NCBI RefSeq assembly: GCF_032854445.1
Contig: NC_088305.1
Span: 14,805,717 to 14,869,716, forward strand
Source: Liolophura sinensis
Taxonomy: Eukaryota; Mollusca; Polyplacophora; Chitonida; Chitonidae
DNA length: 64,000 nucleotides
Direction of reading: 5' to 3'
Part shown: piece after piece, positions 58,116-64,000 of the stretch
How positions within the stretch are numbered: the first letter of the stretch is position 1
Layout of the letters: each line of letters opens with the position of its first letter
Notes under the pieces: model-generated
The model's database searches: none
Told to the model about the DNA's origin: nothing
The model's input: the letters and a program-made list of their open reading frames with translations, nothing else
Translations under genes and position numbers: made by a program

Positions 58116-59640
58116 GATCAGTTTACAAAACAAGCATACAAGAATCACAATGCGAAATCTCTGTTTCAGTCATCACAAGGACATCATCATATGCTTTATC
58201 CGATGTATTGAAGAGATGCTGTACCGCATGTCATAAAACAAATAAATAAAGTAACCCTTTGAGGTCAGTTATGGAAGTCAGATTAAAGTGGACAGAAAAA
58301 TATTGGATTGTCTGACAAGTTCCGGGGAATCCGGATGCTGCTGAGGCCGACTGCACCCGTCTGACAAAAAGCCCGACCTTTCCTTCTCTGCAGGAATCAC
58401 CAGAGACAGCGATGTATTTCCTGGATGGATTGAGAGATGCAACCTAAAACACACTACAAAAAAGACACCACATGGCGCAGTTTATTCGACGCGAATAGAG
58501 ACAGCCAAAGGCTGTTGGTGAAGCTATTTGAACAATGCCCATCGTTTGGCATTTTGCCAATTACGTTTCAAGCCGGCAGATTTTCCTTTCCACATGAAGG
58601 TTTCTACAGTTTCCCGGATCTGCAAACGAAACGGAAATTACGGGTTGCAAGGCTTCCAATCGACAAAGAAAGCGCAGCAAAAACCGCGGGTGTGTTTGGT
58701 TAAGACGATAATGCCGGGAAAAAACACCATCGCAATCTTTGTGTTTTGGGCCACATTCAATCAGCGCCAAGTTTACTCTTCAGTTAAGATTAATTTGTTT
58801 CACTCTGATCCACACTCAATTTAAGTGTAGAAAATAGATACACAAATACTTTGAAGATTGCTGTCTGACGTTTTTTTTTCCCCCAACCCTCCCGACGATG
58901 TGTGACCTACTGAATGGCGCGCAATGCATCATGGGACAAGCAAGATGGTGTCTTAAACCCATACAGTGCTAGCACGATTTATAGATCGACGAACATATCC
59001 CTTACATAATCGTTTCTCGTTTTTTTCTCGTTTTTAATTTGCCAAAGTGCATGTCTAGTCTTCCGTTTCATAACATAATCTAGCATGCTCCGAGATAAGG
59101 TTTACAATATTTGTTCAACCACCATAGCTATTGATATCAGTGCTAATATGGGCCACGACTTAATTTTTGATTGACTGATTGGTTGATTTTCGAGTACTTG
59201 AAACATATATGAACTGAGTCACAAAATCACATACTGGAAAATGTGATAAGCTAGACGCAGTGTTTAAGTGTTGGATCCATAGACCTTTTTTTGTTTTATC
59301 ATCAGTCAATCAATTAAGGTTCCGTAAGCGCCTAAAATACAAATGTCCGACTTTTCCGGCAGCATATGTCCAAGCATTTAAATCTATGAAGGTAGACTAG
59401 AAATCTCAAAAGGACAGGAATTCCAACCTGTAGAGCTAACGGTACCCCGGTGAGGTCATTGGTTTATGGTGTTTGATAATCGTTGAAGTACTCTGACACT
59501 TTTGCTTTCCTGAGGCTTTTATCTCAACAATCCATGATCACGTGTATTATGTAGAATTCACGCACCTCACCAATCCCCTCCCTCCAAGTCACACATACAT
59601 GCACCCATTTCAAGTGATGAATGCTATCACATTCAATAGT
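58116..59640. other. Non-coding stretch, weak exon-like signal
   Basis: A strong plus-strand acceptor (CGACCTTTCCTTCTCTGCAG) ends at 58393. All three frames after it are short, the most protein-like giving ESPETAMYFLDGLRDAT and TAA at 58445-58447. It could be a terminal exon. Inverted phrases CTTAATTTTTGATTGACTGA (59159) and TCAGTCAATCAATTAAGG (59303) bound about 160 bp and may be a further small inverted-repeat element. Confidence 0.35.
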
Positions 59641-60640
59641 GAATGAATATGCCAACAGGGCAACTGGTTCATGGTAAAGTTCAGTTTGGTGATCATGTGC
59701 AATAATGAATGAAAATGCCAACAGTGTAATTGGGCAACGTTTAAAGTTCCGTTTGGTGTTCATGTGCAATAATGAATGAAAATGCCAACAGTGTAATTGG
59801 GCAACGTTAAAGTTCCGTTTGGTGTTCATGTGCAATAATGCATGAAAATGCCAACAGTGTAATTGGGCAGCGTTAAATTTCCGTTTGGTGTTCATGTGCA
59901 ATAATGAATGAAAATGCCAACAGTGTAATTGGGCAGCGTTAAATTTCCGTTTGGTGTTCATGTGCAATAATGAATGAAAATGCCAACAGTGTAATTGGGC
60001 AATGTTAAAGTTCCGATTGTGTTCATGTGCAGTAAAAAATGAAAATGCCAACAGTGTAATTGGGCAACGATAAAGTTCAATTTGGTGTTTGTGTAATAAT
60101 GCATGAAAATGCCAACAGTGTAATTGGGCAATGTTAAAGTCCCGATTGGGTTTATGTGCAATAATGAATGAAAATGCCAACAGTGTAATTGGGCAACATT
60201 AAAGTTCCGTTTGGTGTTCATGTTCAATAATGAATGAAAATGCCAACAGTGTAATTGGGCAATGTTAAAGTCCCGAATGGGTTTATGTGCAATAATGAAT
60301 GAAAATGCCAACAGTGTAATTGGGCAACGTTAAAGTTCCGTTTGGTGTTTGTGTAATAATGAATGAAAATGCCAACAGTGTAATTGGGCAATGTTAAAGT
60401 TCCGTTTGGGTTCATGCATAATAATGAATGAAAATGCCAACAGTGTAATTGGGCAATGTTAAAGTCCCGATTGGGTTTATGTGCAATAATGAATGAAAAT
60501 GCCAACAGTGTAATTGGGCAACATTAAAGTTCCGTTTGGTGTTCATGTTCAATAATGAATGAAAATGCCAACAGTGTAATTGGGCAATGTTAAAGTTCCG
60601 ATTGGGTTCATGTGCAGTAAAGAATGAAAATGCCAACAGT
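59641..60640. repeat. About 66-bp tandem array, 16 units
   Basis: The unit on the plus strand is GAATGAAAATGCCAACAGTG, TAATTGGGCAACGTTAAAGT, TCCGTTTGGTGTTCATGTGC, AATAAT. Units of 60-67 bp alternate between a GTTCATGTGC form and a GGGTTTATGTGC form. A multi-unit segment from 60126 is repeated from 60451, 325 bp later, almost unchanged. Because most units are near a multiple of three, the minus strand stays open for up to 218 codons (59524-60180) with the periodic peptide AQLHCWHFHSLLHMNTKR. I interpret this as repeat-driven, not a gene. Confidence 0.95.
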
Positions 60641-61175
60641 TTATGACGCTAAGGAATTCCTCCGCGATTACTTTGCGAATGACATTGTACAAGGCCTTGT
60701 TCATTGCAAAATCCCAAAGAAAGATACACACCGATGAAACATGTCACGTGCCATTCTGTTGCCACTCAAATAGACTCGTCCAAGAATTCTTTGTGCGCAA
60801 CAGTTGTGCGTTGAAGTCGCCTGGCTGTTTCGCTGTGCCATTAACACCCACATAAAACTCATTACCTGCTAAATTGATATGTATTTTGCCAAGACGCCCA
60901 AAACCTTGCTATAACGTCCTCCAAAGGGGTTTCTCCCGTTTGTCCATTATGGCTCATTTAGGCTTATATTCAATATTTTATACTATGGGGGTTTCGGCAA
61001 AAAATGGTGCGGGAAAACGGTAAAGCTTCCTTTGAGAACTTTCTGCAACAATATTATATAGGACATTCTATATCACCTTCAAATGTGCTCATTTGAATAC
61101 AACTACGTAAGCGGTACATCTACAAAGAGGGTGACCCCTCTGACCAATACATCCCCATCTGATCACTTACAGGAT
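60641..61175. other. Non-coding stretch, no gene recognised
   Basis: Unique sequence, nothing identifiable. Confidence 0.5.
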
Positions 61176-61333
61176 ACAGATTCTATTCTGATTGGCTGAT
61201 GTGAGAGATAGGCCTATCCAGGCTATGCCAAGCCAAGCTGAATTTTAGGCAAGGCAGATATATTCAGACTTGACCAGGAAGTGCTTCGCCCAGGTTACCT
61301 TATCTCCCCACTGCCAATCAGCGTTGATTCTGT
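61176..61333. mobile_element. 159-bp terminal-inverted-repeat element, copy 2
   Basis: It starts ACAGATTCTATTCTGATTGG and ends CCAATCAGCGTTGATTCTGT, 158 bp. The ends are inverted repeats and the interior matches 53871-54029 in order (GGCTGATGTGAGAGA, AAGCTGAATTTTAGGC, CCAGGTTACCTTATCTCC). Target duplications are not clear. Confidence 0.75.
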
Positions 61334-62216
61334 TTTTATCAGATGGTGGGTTTGCTATGTTTAAAGTGCGAAAAAAAAAACGAAAGGCATAGCATATGTG
61401 AATTTTTATGTTATAAATATGTTTTCTAAGAAAGATATCTGGTTTAATAGGCAGCCATTTCCGCCAAGTTACAGTTATAATAACTAGAATTCAGCTCATT
61501 TAGTGGTGACATCAGATAACAAGACGGCGTGTATCTCAGCGCTATTTGCCGTCTACGTCTTTCTTCTTAGACAGAGTACATGTATATTTGGAATAAACAG
61601 TACCGAAGAATGAGTCAGAAATGTCAGCTGTTTTAAACCGAGATCATACGGATAAAAGCTTCACATCAAAGTCCGGTGGCTCAAAAGTGTACCAGAGATT
61701 AAACCCGGTATTAAAGTTTAGTCTGGAATAAAGTTCCATTAGTTTTCTATTAGATCAAGACACATATTAAAAATAAAGCCTGGTTTAACTTTAATCACAG
61801 TTTTGAACAACTTGCCTAAGATACACTTGCTAATAACAAAGTAAGACATGTGTATAGCCTGTTAACTATGCTACACCTGAGTGAATCATAGGACTGAAAA
61901 AGTGTTTAGCTTTTAAGAAAACGTTTGGCAGCGGAGATCAGCTTCAACTCACCATCTCGCTAGCTCGACCTTATTGACGTTCCATTCGTACAGGAGATTT
62001 TTTACGCCTCTGGCCTATGTTTCATGGTATGGTTGAGTTTATGGTGCAACTACATAAGACATCCCATTAGTGTCCGTTTTAGGATTTATTCACCTTTGCA
62101 CTAAGATTAAATTTTGGGAATAAATTTGATAATACCGTGTTATATCACCGGAAAGGGTAGCGAACATTCTGTACAAATCACCCACGTCTTAATATTCAGT
62201 ACCCTCAAGTACATGG
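61334..62216. other. Non-coding stretch, no gene recognised
   Basis: Unique AT-rich sequence, nothing identifiable. Confidence 0.5.
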
Positions 62217-62300
62217 TCTTTCGGCAACCTCGGGATAGTCGAGGGTTTCTGCCCGGTTTACTCACACCGTAATGCTGATCCCCAATTAAACAAACAAGCT
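62217..62300 (+). mobile_element. Degenerate SINE core fragment
   Basis: CTTTCGGCAACCTCGGGATAG, GAGGGTTTCTGCCCGGTTTA and CACACCGTAATGCTGATC correspond in order to the core of the common SINE (CAACCTGCGGATGGTCGTGG, GGTTTCC, CACCATAATGCTGG). The GAAATATTC block is lost. It is followed by an A-rich remnant. Confidence 0.6.
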
Positions 62301-64000
62301 GATCTACGCAGCAATATATCTGATGAAGGAAATGGCACAGATAAGTTTTAATCCTCATTTAATCAGCGGAATGTATCAAACCTGACTGAAAAGATTTAGG
62401 TAGCAAAACTGTCTAAGTTTCCTTGACAATTTCGACATGCGCCTTGATCAGATTAAATGTGCACGTTATGCATTTGACGGTTATGACTACACGACGTCAA
62501 CAGACAGATAGTATTCCTTATTCCTATGCATTCAAACTGTCCTATATTACAGTGATATAAACAGAAACTGGATAACTCCTATGGTTTTGTCTGTAACAGT
62601 ACGTGTCTACGCCAAAATGGCGCCGACGTCTAAATCCCACGACACGCATTGATCTAAACCCTTTGCTCATAATATACCCAGCAATAGCACTCGGCTCAGA
62701 GATATATCGACTTTCGTGCTTATGTAAGTAATTAAGACTCCCTATACTTTAACTTATCTGGTAGACATCCCTGACGTGTGCTACACAAAGAGACGTGCGT
62801 CACTTGCGCTAAGATATTGTTCTAGGCTACAGATCAAACACTGACGTCGGCACGATCTTCTGTGTAAACACAGCGTTATTGTATCAGCGAACGTGCATCG
62901 TCCAACATTCTGCCGTCTAATGAGCAGCCTACATTATCTCTGGCGGTCATTCTCTTAGAACTCCGTGTACACTATAATGATATTACTGGAGAGCCTTAGT
63001 GAAGACAGAAGGCGGTTTGGAATGTATTTACCATCCCGGATCCAGGCGGGTTGAGCAGTCGAAGCCATGACCTATCTTGTTGGCTTTGAATACTTCAACA
63101 GACGTTTGCATAGCTATACGTGTCCCCGCATGTTTACAAACTTATCAAGTGGGCATTTACAAAACATGTGCCCACTTATCCAACATGAATGATCTGCCGT
63201 TTGATCGAATCTCGGTAAAACCCAGGTTCCATCAGAACCCATGCTTTTGTTCAGGGATTATATCGACAGGTAAGGGTATCCTGATGTGGCATTTGTCAGA
63301 AAATGTGCAAATCTGTATTTAACAGAGCCATTATCCCTATTTTACACAGCACAATAATCAACGCATAAAAACAACCCCCAGGACACACAGAGTATACAAT
63401 TCATGTCGAGACTCTACACTAATTATAAGGCATTATCTTGTAAGGCAATGGAACGGACAGGAAGGTGCTGAAGGATACTAATTTTAAACTTAACGACGCA
63501 GACTATGACACAAAACAAGTCTTTTACACCCCTCTAGTGCACCAACCCACATTTTTGATGTATATAATATACATACAAAATATGATATTTTAAAAAGCAA
63601 ATGTGGGATGCCCTACATTAGCACGTAACGATTGACTTACACGATACATGTCTAGGAGAAATACAAAGAGATATAAATGTTTTATTCCAAGCCATTGTCT
63701 TTGGGTATAATTTAATTAATCTTAATTACTGATGGTTATATATATGTTGTATATATTCAAAGTTTAATAAGCATTCGTTTGATCATTTTATTGCTGGACT
63801 AGGATAAGAATAAAAGGTATGGACAACAAGTTTGCAGATGTCTGACATCAAAAGACCCTGAAGTCTCCTATAAAGTTGAACGAATATTTAACTAACGGCT
63901 TCAGTATGAATCCTACAAAAGTAAATATCTGGTTACAGTTAACCGTTACAATTCAGGTTATTTTGTACCGACACTGTCAATACACTTCACAAAAATGGGC
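62301..64000. other. Non-coding stretch, no gene recognised
   Basis: Unique sequence. A possible donor (CGACAG|GTAAGG) at 63268-63269 follows an 81-codon frame at 63077-63322 that has no other support. Confidence 0.45.

Noticed and set aside
58394-58447. Possible terminal exon after a strong acceptor
   Set aside because: All three frames are open for a short distance, so coding cannot be told from chance.
59524-60180. 218-codon open frame on the minus strand, longest in the window
   Set aside because: It lies mostly in the 66-bp tandem array and repeats the same 22-residue peptide. The open frame follows from the repeat length.

Overview
The window looks like nuclear DNA of a mollusc or a close lophotrochozoan. 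The main evidence is at least eight copies or fragments of a tRNA-headed SINE of a type I know from gastropods and bivalves. Its RNA polymerase III A and B boxes are readable, its core holds the GAAATATTCTTGAGTACGG motif, and its tail reads roughly GTAAAACACCAATCAAATAAA. The DNA is AT-rich, intergenic or intronic in character, and full of tandem arrays and small non-autonomous elements. I see no bacterial operons, rRNA, complete tRNA or CRISPR array, and no complete conserved gene.

Layout. TTAA-bounded foldback elements lie at 3451-4012 and 49199-49759, and a third element with the same ends but a different interior lies at 57552-58115. Tandem arrays are at 13276-14441 (67-bp unit with a 201-bp higher-order period), 20949-21116 (21-bp unit in both orientations), 26777-27023 (37 bp), 33266-33512 (degenerate, about 60 bp), 38985-40240 (about 125-180 bp), 41506-41576 (TA), 56582-57557 (39 bp) and 59641-60640 (about 66 bp). 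SINE copies or pieces are at 18468, 22058, 23663, 29107, 37110, 38554, 42345 and 62217, with related tails at 11825, 45998 and 55568. A decayed reverse transcriptase, probably of a Penelope-like element, is on the minus strand at 34530-35815. A 159-bp inverted-repeat element occurs at 53871 and 61176.

Coding content is thin. By eye I find a few exon candidates that combine splice signals with an open frame. They are a minus-strand pair encoding a membrane helix and C-terminal tail (34348 to 33571), a 189-bp minus-strand exon at 44731-44919, a short plus-strand start-codon ORF behind a strong acceptor at 15588-15758, and a minus-strand exon near 28848-28935. None has a recognised family, and all need transcript evidence. 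Most long open frames here are chance or repeat-derived. The longest, 218 codons at 59524-60180 on the minus strand, is produced by the 66-bp array.

I found no convincing new biological system. The most informative signals are structural: nested transposons and arrays, a SINE exactly at the junction of a 231-bp duplication, a tail-to-tail SINE pair, and higher-order satellite structure.
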